The position numbers and the translations under genes are program-made. The notes beneath the pieces were generated by a model that had not been told where the DNA came from, did not search any database, and was given only the letters and a program-made list of their open reading frames with translations. Positions 8,235 through 15,361 of a stretch of DNA of 41,446 nt are shown here, piece after piece. Origin of the DNA: an uncultured Pseudomonadota bacterium (GTDB lineage: Bacteria > Pseudomonadota > Alphaproteobacteria > Rs-D84). Numbering within the stretch: the first letter of the stretch is position 1; each line of letters starts with the position of its first letter. The stretch spans positions 1-41,446 of the forward strand of contig CACZJK010000005.1 in assembly GCA_902781465.1 (NCBI GenBank), written 5' to 3'.

Positions 8235-10034
8235 ATGAAAGATACAAAAAAATTTTTTACATTTTTATCTTTGACATTAGCTGTAATGCCTGGTTTTTGT
8301 GCAGAAAGTGGAGGAAAAGGCAGTGGTGCCGCTGCAGCTTTTTTCCAAAATATTGGAGATAAAATAGAAAATAAAGTTCATGAAGATACGGATAGAAAAA
8401 TCAACAAAGCCAATGAAAAAAAAGATGTATCGGCAACGACAACTTTTATGAATAATCGTCTGAAATTAGATAAAGCGTTCACAAAAAGATATAATGAATT
8501 GCAACCTAAAGGATGTGGTGCTGGCCCTGTTCCAACATGTGAATCTGGTGGAGGACACGCATTAACAGCAAATTCAACAAATAAAACGAATAAGAAATCT
8601 TTGGAACATTATGAACAACAAATGTCACGTGCGACATCTGTTCAGGGTCTTGGCCAAATTTATGCTTGCGCAATCCAAGATTATTCTGAATGTCATTATA
8701 TTGGTGGCGCGGGCAGTACCGCAAAAACAATAAATGGGGTCGCTGGTGCTGTTGATAAAGTATCGAAGTTAGGCGGAAAAGAAGGAACCAATTTACTAGG
8801 TTCCATGGATGGCGATGTACGAAATGTAATTGCAAGCGATAATGGAACAGCATTAGACACAGATGGCGGGTGTGAAGGTTCTGTTATACAAGGTGCAAAA
8901 TCTACGTCTGATGATTATTTAGGAAGATTATCCCGTTGTGAACATATTGAACAGGTAACATTGTCAGGATATACAGATGAAGATATTCGTAAATTAGACG
9001 AAGAATATCAAAATAAAAAGAAAACTGAACAATCATTGGCAAATCGAACATTGACTGCTACCGCTATTGCGGCCACAGGTATCGGTACAATGGAATTATT
9101 ACAGGGACGCGCTGAACAAAAGGCTGATAAAGAGGCCGCAGAATCTATGGCGGCATATATTGCAACTATGCGTTGTACTTACGGTGAAGATAAACAGGTC
9201 AAGGCCGGTCCAGATGAAATCGAATTGCCGGGTGGTAATAACCAAGACCTGATGAATTATCGTGCCGAATATTTGGCCTTGGCAAATGATTTAAAGGAAC
9301 GCAAAACTGCACTTGGTATGAAACCTGGTATCGAAAGTGAAGAAATTATTGACAAGGCTGCAACCGGTCTTTATGACGATGAAAACCTGGGGATAACATC
9401 TGGGGCATACGCATCATTGTATCGTGCCCAAATGTTGGGGTCTGAAACAGATCAGGCAAAGATAGACGAAGCAGCAAAAACATCCAAGAATCGTGTTCTT
9501 GGTGGTGCGATTGCCGCCGGTGCAGGTGTGGTTATTGGTGTTGCTGGTAATTCCCTTATCAATGGCAAACTTGGCGAACTGATTAAACAAGCCAAAGAAA
9601 AGAAGGCGGCAAAAGCCACCAAGGCTGAGGCCGAACAAGAAGAAAAAGAAGCCCTTGAAAATCTTAAACAATGTCTGAAAAATGGTGGTGCCACTGGTAC
9701 TGATAGTTTGAAATTTACAAACTTCCCTGTATCAACATTGTCTTTTGATGGTATCGATTGCTATAACAATCCATGGAAAGAAAAAGTAAATGGAAAAACA
9801 GCCACTAGTTTATTTGCAGATACAACCGACGAAGCAGTAATCACAAAAAAATTAGTTGATAGTTTTGGTGATGAAATTGCTTTGCAATTATTAAGTAAGA
9901 TTGCACATACAGAATGTGGAATAGACAACGCAACTATTTGCGTTGGCGAAGGCGATTCTTTGAAAATAGTCTCTTGTTCTGATGGTTATACCCCATCCTC
10001 TGATGGCAAGAAATGTGAACCAAAGCCAGAATAA
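8235..10034 (+). CDS. Exported protein with two hydrophobic helices and EGF-like C-terminus
   Basis: 599 residues. Signal peptide 1-22 (ending GFCA). It has long helical charged regions, a hydrophobic stretch near residue 275 (TLTATAIAATGIGTMELL), a second near 425-445 (GGAIAAGAGVVIGVAGNSLI) followed by Lys/Glu-rich helix, and a Cys-containing C-terminus with CSDGYTPSSDGKKC, an EGF-like pattern. It lies 32 nt behind the previous gene with a weak ribosome-binding site and is followed by a strong terminator, so it closes the operon. The three proteins may assemble together in the envelope; that is inferred from co-transcription. No family recognised. Confidence 0.78.
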   Translation: MKDTKKFFTFLSLTLAVMPGFCAESGGKGSGAAAAFFQNIGDKIENKVHEDTDRKINKANEKKDVSATTTFMNNRLKLDKAFTKRYNELQPKGCGAGPVPTCESGGGHALTANSTNKTNKKSLEHYEQQMSRATSVQGLGQIYACAIQDYSECHYIGGAGSTAKTINGVAGAVDKVSKLGGKEGTNLLGSMDGDVRNVIASDNGTALDTDGGCEGSVIQGAKSTSDDYLGRLSRCEHIEQVTLSGYTDEDIRKLDEEYQNKKKTEQSLANRTLTATAIAATGIGTMELLQGRAEQKADKEAAESMAAYIATMRCTYGEDKQVKAGPDEIELPGGNNQDLMNYRAEYLALANDLKERKTALGMKPGIESEEIIDKAATGLYDDENLGITSGAYASLYRAQMLGSETDQAKIDEAAKTSKNRVLGGAIAAGAGVVIGVAGNSLINGKLGELIKQAKEKKAAKATKAEAEQEEKEALENLKQCLKNGGATGTDSLKFTNFPVSTLSFDGIDCYNNPWKEKVNGKTATSLFADTTDEAVITKKLVDSFGDEIALQLLSKIAHTECGIDNATICVGEGDSLKIVSCSDGYTPSSDGKKCEPKPE

Positions 10035-10052
10035 AAAATTAATATAATCTAT

Positions 10053-10082
10053 AAAAAACACCGTCAATCGACGGTGTTTTAA
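10053..10082. terminator. Bidirectional intrinsic terminator
   Basis: AAAACACCGTC AATC GACGGTGTTTT lies between the convergent 8235-10034 gene and rplI, with A and T runs on the two sides so that it can serve both strands. Confidence 0.85.
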
Positions 10083-10098
10083 TTTAAGATAACAGAAA

Positions 10099-10683
10099 TT
10101 ATTCTGCAACTTCTTCTGATTTTTCTTCAGATGCTGCTTCTTTAACTTCTTCTTTTGCTGGTTCGGTTGTTTCTTCTTCAACTTTCTTTGTTCCGAAAGT
10201 CAATGTTTTACCGGCAACCAATGCATCAATTTCGTCTTGTGTTTGTGCAACGTAAACCTTTACATCAACGATAACGTCTGGGTGTAATGCGATTTTTGTA
10301 TCAAATGCACCAACTGTTTTAATTGGAGAACCCAACATAACTTGTGCAGATTCTACATTAACGCCTGCAATTTCTTTCAATGCACGTGCGATATCGCGTG
10401 AAGATACAGAACCATACAATTGACCTGTATCGCCAGCCTGACGAATCATGTGTAATTTAGCATTTTTAACTGCATCAACTTTTGATTCAGCCACTTTCTT
10501 TGCATTTTCATGTCTGGCAACCAATTCAGCCTTTTTCGCTTCGAACAAAGCGACGTTTTCTTTTGTGCAACGCATTGCTTTGTTATTTGGCAAAAGGTAA
10601 TTACGTGCATAGCCTGTTTTAACTTCGACTGTGTCACCAATGTTGCCCAATTTTGTAATTTTTTCTGTCAAGATTACTTTCAT
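10099..10683 (-). CDS. rplI: 50S ribosomal protein bL9
   Basis: 194 residues. The N-terminal rRNA-binding domain (KVILTEKITKLGNIGDTVEV, then GYARNYLLPNNKAM) is canonical, followed by the connecting helix and the C-terminal domain (ALHPDVIVDVKVYV). After residue about 165 there is an extra Glu/Lys-rich acidic tail not found in typical ~150-residue bL9; such tails occur in alphaproteobacteria. Last gene of rpsF-rpsR-rplI, 32 nt behind rpsR, ending at the shared terminator. Confidence 0.97.
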   Translation of the reverse strand: MKVILTEKITKLGNIGDTVEVKTGYARNYLLPNNKAMRCTKENVALFEAKKAELVARHENAKKVAESKVDAVKNAKLHMIRQAGDTGQLYGSVSSRDIARALKEIAGVNVESAQVMLGSPIKTVGAFDTKIALHPDVIVDVKVYVAQTQDEIDALVAGKTLTFGTKKVEEETTEPAKEEVKEAASEEKSEEVAE

Positions 10684-10715
10684 TTTATCTGTCCTTTATT
10701 TTATAAAGTTAGAGA

Positions 10716-10943
10716 TTAACCCAGATTGTTTCTTACGAAAGGCATCAATCCCAAATGACGTGCACGTTTGATGGCTGTTGCCAAAGCACGTTGATCTTTT
10801 TGTGAAACCCCAGAAATACGAGATGGAACAATTTTTCCACGTTCTGTGATATAATGTGATAACAATTTCACATCTTTGTAATCGATAACCTTGCCCTTTA
10901 ATGGGTTTGATTTTTTACGATAAATTGCTGCACGTACTGCCAT
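10716..10943 (-). CDS. rpsR: 30S ribosomal protein bS18
   Basis: 75 residues, full length. The bS18 core is clear: [18 protein letters not shown], then [15 protein letters not shown] and [12 protein letters not shown]. The ATG overlaps the rpsF stop by one base (TAATG), so translation is coupled, as expected for partners that bind the 30S platform together. Confidence 0.97.
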   Translation of the reverse strand: MAVRAAIYRKKSNPLKGKVIDYKDVKLLSHYITERGKIVPSRISGVSQKDQRALATAIKRARHLGLMPFVRNNLG

Positions 10944-11284
10944 TATGCCACCTCTTCGTCTGTAGATTTTTTCATCATGATAGAAGGAGTTTTTGACAAT
11001 TCTTCAACGCGAACGTTCAAGAAACGAATAACATCTTCATCAATGCGGGAACGACGTTCCAATTCTGCGATTTGAGAACCGTCTAATTCGATATTCATCA
11101 TTACATAGTGAGCCTTACGGTTTTTACGAATGATGTATGCCAAATTTTTCAAGCCCCAAAATTCAGTGGATTTAACATCGCCACCCAATTCTTTAATAAT
11201 TTGTGCAAATTTATCCGCTTTTTCTTTTACCTGCGGTTCGGTCAAGTCCTGACGAAATACCAGGACGCTTTCATAATAAGCCAT
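10943..11284 (-). CDS. rpsF: 30S ribosomal protein bS6
   Basis: 113 residues. bS6 features: [19 protein letters not shown] at the N-terminus, [18 protein letters not shown] in the centre and [19 protein letters not shown] stands before the ATG. It is the first gene of the operon, with a promoter and a hairpin leader upstream (11307-11329). bS6 and bS18 bind each other and in many bacteria repress this operon. Confidence 0.97.
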   Translation of the reverse strand: MAYYESVLVFRQDLTEPQVKEKADKFAQIIKELGGDVKSTEFWGLKNLAYIIRKNRKAHYVMMNIELDGSQIAELERRSRIDEDVIRFLNVRVEELSKTPSIMMKKSTDEEVA

Positions 11285-11306
11285 TTTATTTCCTTTGGTT
11301 TATACA

Positions 11307-11329
11307 GCCGACAAGCCCATCTTGCCAGC
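11307..11329 (-). promoter_or_regulatory. Hairpin in the rpsF operon leader
   Basis: In the minus-strand 5' UTR GCUGGCAAG pairs with CUUGUCGGC (9 bp, two G-U) around the loop AUGGG, 22 nt before the rpsF ATG. Bacterial rpsF leaders often carry an S6:S18-binding stem. Whether this hairpin matches that motif's bulge and loop rules is not settled here. Upstream, TTGATT-16-CATAAT is a plausible promoter near 11345-11375. Confidence 0.5.
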
Positions 11330-11400
11330 AGGAACACACCCATTATGAAGATTTTTTATAAAAAATCAAGTATTTTTATACCTATATATAACATATACTG

Positions 11401-11430
11401 TTGACACGAACGCGAAAAATTTACTAAGAT
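11401..11430 (+). promoter_or_regulatory. Promoter of the MotA/OmpA-like pair
   Basis: TTGACA (11401-11406), 18 nt, TAAGAT (11425-11430), 23 nt before the ATG at 11454. A GAGAGA box lies at about 11440-11446. Confidence 0.7.
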
Positions 11431-11453
11431 TTGTATAACGAGAGATAAATACC

Positions 11454-12602
11454 ATGAAACGATTTCACAGAAATCTTAACATTATGTCGCTATTTACCGC
11501 GGGTTTGCTGGTCTGTGGGCTGGTTTTTTGGCGCACAGTTTTAAATATCGCAATAACAAATGTGCTGTTAAATGGTATTATTATCGGAACAACTTTGTTT
11601 GGTGTTGGGCTATGTTTTGCAAATATGTTCGCCCTGTTGCCAGAATACAAGTGGTTGCATGCATATTTTGCCGGGCGGGCTGATTATGGATACACGCCAA
11701 AGTTATTGCGCCCTATTTCTATGGCTTTGCATAATCGCCATATTCATATCACAACTAACACTTTGACCGAGTTGTTGGACTTGGTCGCTGGTCGCATCGA
11801 AGACAAACGCGATTCAGTCCGTTATATAACAAATACTTTGATATTCTTGGGCTTGCTTGGGACTTTCTGGGGATTGATTTTAACAGTTGGCGGATTTGCG
11901 GAACTGTTGATTGGCATAGATTTTGACGATCCTTATGTCTTGCAAAATATGCAAATTGGTATGGCGGGACCTTTGTCTGGGATGGCGACCGCGTTTACCA
12001 GTTCCCTGCTTGGCCTGGCGGGCAGTTTGACTGTGGGCTTTTTAGGGTTGCAATTACAGTTTGCACAAAATACGATTTACGAAGAATTGACAGATTTTAT
12101 GTCGCAATATGTTTTACAGAACCCTGCACATAACGCAAATATTTCCAAGATTTCAGAAAGCGCGCCTGTAAACGCGGATACATTTAACAAAATATCTGAA
12201 ATACACGATGCCTTTGTTGATGCGAAATATCAGGTTCACGATTTAATCAGAATTGATGGAAAATATCCTGCGATTGTCGCAATTGGAACTGACGAGAAAA
12301 TGTTTATTGCGACACTTAATAACGATATTGATGTTTTGCAAAATGTTTTGAAACGCGTTGAATTGTGTTTTGCTGACACTTTGGAAGGAATTAACATAGA
12401 CGCACGTATTGTATTTATATCAAACAAAAATTTGGATTTGGGCAATCATATTATGCGCTTTGCATCTGTATCGGCTTTGCGTAAATATTTGATGGAACAC
12501 GAAAACAAACGCCCAAAGACAAAAAAAGAACGCCAAGTTTTCGATGCCTATGCCACATATATTGGAACAGCAATCGATTATTTGTTCAAATCTAATTCGT
12601 AA
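11454..12602 (+). CDS. MotA/TolQ/ExbB-like proton channel protein
   Basis: 382 residues. Four hydrophobic segments (about 9-27, 32-61, 126-150 and 170-197) in the MotA/ExbB arrangement. The second pair carries the family pattern NTLIFLGLLGTFWGLILTV and MAGPLSGMATAFTSSLLGLAG. A soluble C-terminal domain (about 215-382) of unknown fold follows and is larger than in TolQ or ExbB. It pairs with the OmpA/MotB-like gene 30 nt downstream, so the two should form an ion-driven unit in the inner membrane. No flagellar gene is nearby, and flagellar stator function is unlikely. A generic alphaproteobacterial MotA-OmpA pair fits best. Confidence 0.85.
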   Translation: MKRFHRNLNIMSLFTAGLLVCGLVFWRTVLNIAITNVLLNGIIIGTTLFGVGLCFANMFALLPEYKWLHAYFAGRADYGYTPKLLRPISMALHNRHIHITTNTLTELLDLVAGRIEDKRDSVRYITNTLIFLGLLGTFWGLILTVGGFAELLIGIDFDDPYVLQNMQIGMAGPLSGMATAFTSSLLGLAGSLTVGFLGLQLQFAQNTIYEELTDFMSQYVLQNPAHNANISKISESAPVNADTFNKISEIHDAFVDAKYQVHDLIRIDGKYPAIVAIGTDEKMFIATLNNDIDVLQNVLKRVELCFADTLEGINIDARIVFISNKNLDLGNHIMRFASVSALRKYLMEHENKRPKTKKERQVFDAYATYIGTAIDYLFKSNS

Positions 12603-12632
12603 AAAAAATTAAAAAAGAGAGAGGGAAAAACA

Positions 12633-13745
12633 ATGTTAAATATTCGCTTCAAGGAAAGAACCAACGCATGGCCAGGCTTTGTAGATTTGTTTTCCAATCT
12701 GGTTATCATATTGATATTCTTACTTATTGTGTTCGTATTTTTATGGACCACAACCAGTGTATTTAACAAGAACACTGGGGCAAAAAAAGTCGCAGAATTA
12801 GAACAAACTCAACAGGCCCAGGCCGAACAAATCGAACAAATGACTGCCGATAAACAGGAAGCCGAACAATTGTTGATTGCGGCACGTGATGCCTTGGAAA
12901 ATCAGGAAACACAAATCGCAAATCAACAAATTCAGGCTGAAAATTTGGCAAATGCATACGAAGATCAAATTACTGCTTTGACTGTTCAACAAGAACAATT
13001 GGCACAACAAATCGCTGCATTGACCGAACAATTGCAATTGGCAAATACCGCCAAAGAAGAAATGGCACGCATAGAATCTGAACGCCACACAATGCAAGAC
13101 GAAATGGCCGCACAACAGTCTGAATTGAATGACCGTATTGCTGAATTAGAGGCACAATTGGATGCCGCAGAAGCCACCGCAAAACAAAAAGAAGTCGAAT
13201 ATACAGAAATGTCTAATCGTTTGAACAAGGCTTTGGCTGAAAAAGTTGCAGAATTAAACGAAAAAGTCGCAGAATTAGATTCACTGGGGCAATATCAATC
13301 TGAATTTTATAAACAGGTTAAAAATGCCCTTGGCGACAGAACAACTATCCGCAGCGATGGCGACAGATTTATCGTATCTTCTGATATTTTGTTCGGCAGT
13401 GGTTCCTATAAATTGTCCAACGATGGGAAATCTCAATTAAAATTGTTGGCAAATGTAATCAAAGACTTTGAAAACAAAATTCCATCTGATATTGACTGGA
13501 TTATTCGTGTTGATGGACATACAGATAATAAAAAAGTATTGGCAGGAACGGTTGGTTATTCCAATAATATGCAATTATCATTATTGCGCGCAACCGCAGT
13601 TGTAAATGAATTGGTAAAGAACGGTGTATCAAAACGCAGACTGGTTCCATCTGGCTTTGGTGAATTGCACCCGGCAGAACTTGGCCGCGACGCCGCATCA
13701 TTACAAAAGAACCGCCGTATTGAATTACAATTAACGAATAAATAA
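12633..13745 (+). CDS. OmpA/MotB-like peptidoglycan-binding protein with coiled coil
   Basis: 370 residues. The N-terminal transmembrane helix (about 15-43) begins WPGFVDLFSNLVIIL; Asp18 is placed like the proton-binding Asp of MotB/ExbD. Residues about 50-225 are a Gln/Glu-rich coiled coil. The C-terminal OmpA-like domain (about 250-368) has DGHTDN, LSLLRATAVVNEL and NRRIELQL, the peptidoglycan-binding signature. GAGAGAGGG precedes the ATG. It is the second gene of the unit with 11454-12602 and is followed by a terminator. Predicted partner that anchors the channel to the cell wall. Confidence 0.88.
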   Translation: MLNIRFKERTNAWPGFVDLFSNLVIILIFLLIVFVFLWTTTSVFNKNTGAKKVAELEQTQQAQAEQIEQMTADKQEAEQLLIAARDALENQETQIANQQIQAENLANAYEDQITALTVQQEQLAQQIAALTEQLQLANTAKEEMARIESERHTMQDEMAAQQSELNDRIAELEAQLDAAEATAKQKEVEYTEMSNRLNKALAEKVAELNEKVAELDSLGQYQSEFYKQVKNALGDRTTIRSDGDRFIVSSDILFGSGSYKLSNDGKSQLKLLANVIKDFENKIPSDIDWIIRVDGHTDNKKVLAGTVGYSNNMQLSLLRATAVVNELVKNGVSKRRLVPSGFGELHPAELGRDAASLQKNRRIELQLTNK

Positions 13746-13772
13746 AAAAACACCCGAAAGGGTGTTTTTTTA
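13743..13772 (+). terminator. Intrinsic terminator of the MotA/OmpA-like pair
   Basis: ACACCC GAAA GGGTGTTTTTTT directly behind the stop codon at 13743-13745. Confidence 0.85.
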
Positions 13773-13800
13773 GGTTCTCCCTCAGCATGGGGCGGAATTT
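13773..13800. repeat. Short degenerate REP-like element
   Basis: GGTTCTCCC joined to CATGGGGCGGAA looks like the two outer ends of the REPIN-like repeat at 14278-14369 with the interior deleted. It abuts the stop of the Cys-rich gene at 13801, like the repeat at the right edge. Confidence 0.55.
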
Positions 13801-14253
13801 TTAATTTTGGTTCTTAATCCGCCACCCCCCGAACACATATCCCGGACGAACTGGTGTTGGTGGTAATGTTATTGCGCCACCGTATGTGCAGGTATTCTGT
13901 ACCACATTCGTTCCATCGTCCCAGTTTATTGTTATTGTATTTGGTTCATATACAGCAAACATTTTTTTCGGAAAATTCACCGCACATACATTGTTCATAG
14001 TGGCATCAGGCACACTTTCAAAAGAAAGCCCCTGATATTCATACTGATTAAACTCATATGTTCCCCCAGGACAACTAAAACCAGTTGGACATGATACACA
14101 TCCCAAAGTATTCGCTGGTAAATATTCCCCAGGCGCACAGGTATATGTATTTATTTCATATACTGCGAAATATTTACTGACACCCATATCACACATCATT
14201 TCTGCAAATGATGGTTGTGTAAATAATAAAGATAATAATAAAATTTTTTTCAT
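13801..14253 (-). CDS. Exported Cys-rich protein with C-terminal InlB-like repeat
   Basis: 150 residues. Signal peptide 1-17 (ending PSFA). A Cys module follows (FTC/YTC-APGEYLPANTLGC, then CPTGFSCPGGTYEF), then AVYEPNTITINWDDGT and a terminal InlB B-repeat-like strand set (ITLPPTPVRPGYVFGGW). It ends only 6 residues after GGW. AAGGAG precedes the ATG. It lies downstream of the 14373-15110 gene with a REPIN-like repeat between them. Close paralogs lie at 30311-30997 and at the right edge, and the 3' 200 nt are strongly similar at DNA level to the latter. Likely surface or adhesive role; function unproven. Confidence 0.82.
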   Translation of the reverse strand: MKKILLLSLLFTQPSFAEMMCDMGVSKYFAVYEINTYTCAPGEYLPANTLGCVSCPTGFSCPGGTYEFNQYEYQGLSFESVPDATMNNVCAVNFPKKMFAVYEPNTITINWDDGTNVVQNTCTYGGAITLPPTPVRPGYVFGGWRIKNQN

Positions 14254-14277
14254 ATCTATCTCCTTATTCCAGAGTGA

Positions 14278-14369
14278 AGGTTCTCCCCCTGTGGGGGAGT
14301 TCGCGTAGCAGGAGGGGCCAGATTACCCCCTCCACCCTGCGGGTTCCCCTCCCCATGGGGGCGGAACCT
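14278..14369. repeat. REPIN-like inverted repeat between two surface genes
   Basis: AGGTTCTCCCCC...GGGGGCGGAACCT, with GC-rich hairpin arms and a GTAGCAGGAGGGG / CCCCTCCACCCTGC interior. The ends are inverted repeats of each other. It begins 24 nt upstream of the 13801-14253 gene and ends 3 bases before the stop codon of the 14373-15110 gene. Similar units lie at 31033-31175 and 41049-41179. Confidence 0.8.
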
Positions 14370-14372
14370 GGG

Positions 14373-15110
14373 CTATTCCCCAGAACCGACTATTGGACCG
14401 GCGATGAATTTACCGGTGCCGGCGTTGTAATAAAATTTATGTTCTACTTTATCGAACATACATGGTGTGCCATTTTTATCAAGGACAGGGATAAAATCAC
14501 GGATGGTTATACTATTTTCTTCAATTTTAAAACTATAAATTTTTTCACTACCTGGATATATGACATTGCCAACATATGCGGCAAATAAATATAAATTATA
14601 AGGCGTTGTAAATACACTTGAAATATGTGTTTGAATTATATTTCCGTCTAATATAAATACATTCTTATTTTGTACTAAAGTATGTTTGTTAAAATCTTCA
14701 GATAAAGAACTACTAATTTCATTATTAAATGCGGTTACAATCTTATTTTCCCAAACGATATAATACATAGATTTAGAAACAGCAGAAACACCTGCTCCAT
14801 ATAATCTATTCTTATGAACATCAATATTATTTGTGAATTGATAACGGGTTGTTATAATAGTATCTTGATTTCCTTTTACACCAGTATCAATCCATTGTGT
14901 TCCACTGCTTTCTAAATATTCAATCGGCATATACCCATCCCACTTCTTAAAATGATACCCAAATTTTTCAGGAACTGTTGGTGGGGTTATGTTATCACCC
15001 GATTCGCATGTTGTGGTTGAAAGTAGTGTATCGCCCACATACCATTCTATGGTATGTGCAAATACCGTTGTACAAAACAATACTGATAATATTATTAAAA
15101 TCTTTTTCAT
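14373..15110 (-). CDS. Exported protein: InlB-like module plus LamG/concanavalin-A-like domain
   Basis: 245 residues. Signal peptide 1-18 (ending TVFA). Residues 19-55 share with the 31330-31905 protein the pattern EWYVGDTL, a Cys, then ITPPTVPEKFGYHFKKW, an InlB-like repeat. From about 58 a LamG-like domain begins (EYLESSGTQWIDTGV) and ends near RDFIPVLDKNGTPCMFD and FYYNAGTGKF, motifs familiar from phage- and gut-bacterial surface proteins. A run of nine G lies between the Shine-Dalgarno and the ATG. It is the first gene behind leader RNA copy 2, whose terminator ends 29 nt before the ATG. Probably a surface protein. Confidence 0.82.
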   Translation of the reverse strand: MKKILIILSVLFCTTVFAHTIEWYVGDTLLSTTTCESGDNITPPTVPEKFGYHFKKWDGYMPIEYLESSGTQWIDTGVKGNQDTIITTRYQFTNNIDVHKNRLYGAGVSAVSKSMYYIVWENKIVTAFNNEISSSLSEDFNKHTLVQNKNVFILDGNIIQTHISSVFTTPYNLYLFAAYVGNVIYPGSEKIYSFKIEENSITIRDFIPVLDKNGTPCMFDKVEHKFYYNAGTGKFIAGPIVGSGE

Positions 15111-15116
15111 GGTTCG

Positions 15117-15125
15117 CCCCCCCCC
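15117..15125 (-). repeat. Homopolymer G9 tract in the ribosome-binding region
   Basis: Nine C on the plus strand (AAAGGGGGGGGGCGAACC then ATG on the minus strand). Tracts of this length are prone to slipped-strand length change. Here it would alter spacing between the Shine-Dalgarno and the start codon. Confidence 0.8.
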
Positions 15126-15138
15126 TTTCTGACGACAT

Positions 15139-15317
15139 CAAAATACCGCCAAAAAATCAGGCGGTTGGAGGTTAAGAACAATTAAAAACGAAATTGTGCC
15201 GCTTATTCATATATATCACAGCCCTCCAACCCTTTATAAAAGGTTGGAGCATTTTTCGTCTGCTTTCGACGCGTTTTTACAAGGTTCTTACACCCCATCA
15301 ACAAAACTCTTGCTGAC
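15139..15317 (-). ncRNA. Structured leader RNA, copy 2 (novel family)
   Basis: About 179 nt. P1: plus-strand 15298-15316. Invariant GGGGUGU. P2: AAGAAC (15284-15289) pairs with GUUCUU (15174-15179) and closes the structure. P3: CGTC/GACG (15257-15260, 15268-15271). P4: 15242-15249 with 15224-15231. P5: ACAATT/AATTGT (15178-15183, 15192-15197). Terminator ACCGCC/GGCGGT (15145-15150, 15160-15165) then a T-run. The arm at 15163-15171 can also pair with 15223-15231, which would break both P4 and the terminator. The gene at 15110 follows. The class is unrecognised. Confidence 0.85.
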
Positions 15318-15323
15318 AAATTT

Positions 15324-15331
15324 ATTCTAGC
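15324..15331 (-). promoter_or_regulatory. Extended -10 promoter of leader RNA copy 2
   Basis: TGCTAGAAT-type box: TAGAAT at 15324-15329 preceded by TGC, 7 nt before the predicted start G15317. No good -35, as is usual for extended -10 promoters. Confidence 0.65.
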
Positions 15332-15361
15332 ATAATTATAATTAAAATGAAAATAAAAAAC

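Noticed and set aside
9414..9694. Minus-strand hydrophobic open frames inside the 8235-10034 gene
   Set aside because: They are reverse-complement shadows of an Ala/Lys/Glu-rich coding region, without ribosome-binding sites.
14278..14369. CRISPR array formed by the repeated GC-rich units
   Set aside because: The units are dispersed over the whole window, not tandem, have no regular spacers, and no cas gene is present.
15117..15125. The G9 tract as a frameshift switch inside coding sequence
   Set aside because: It lies upstream of the ATG, so slippage can only change spacing, not frame.
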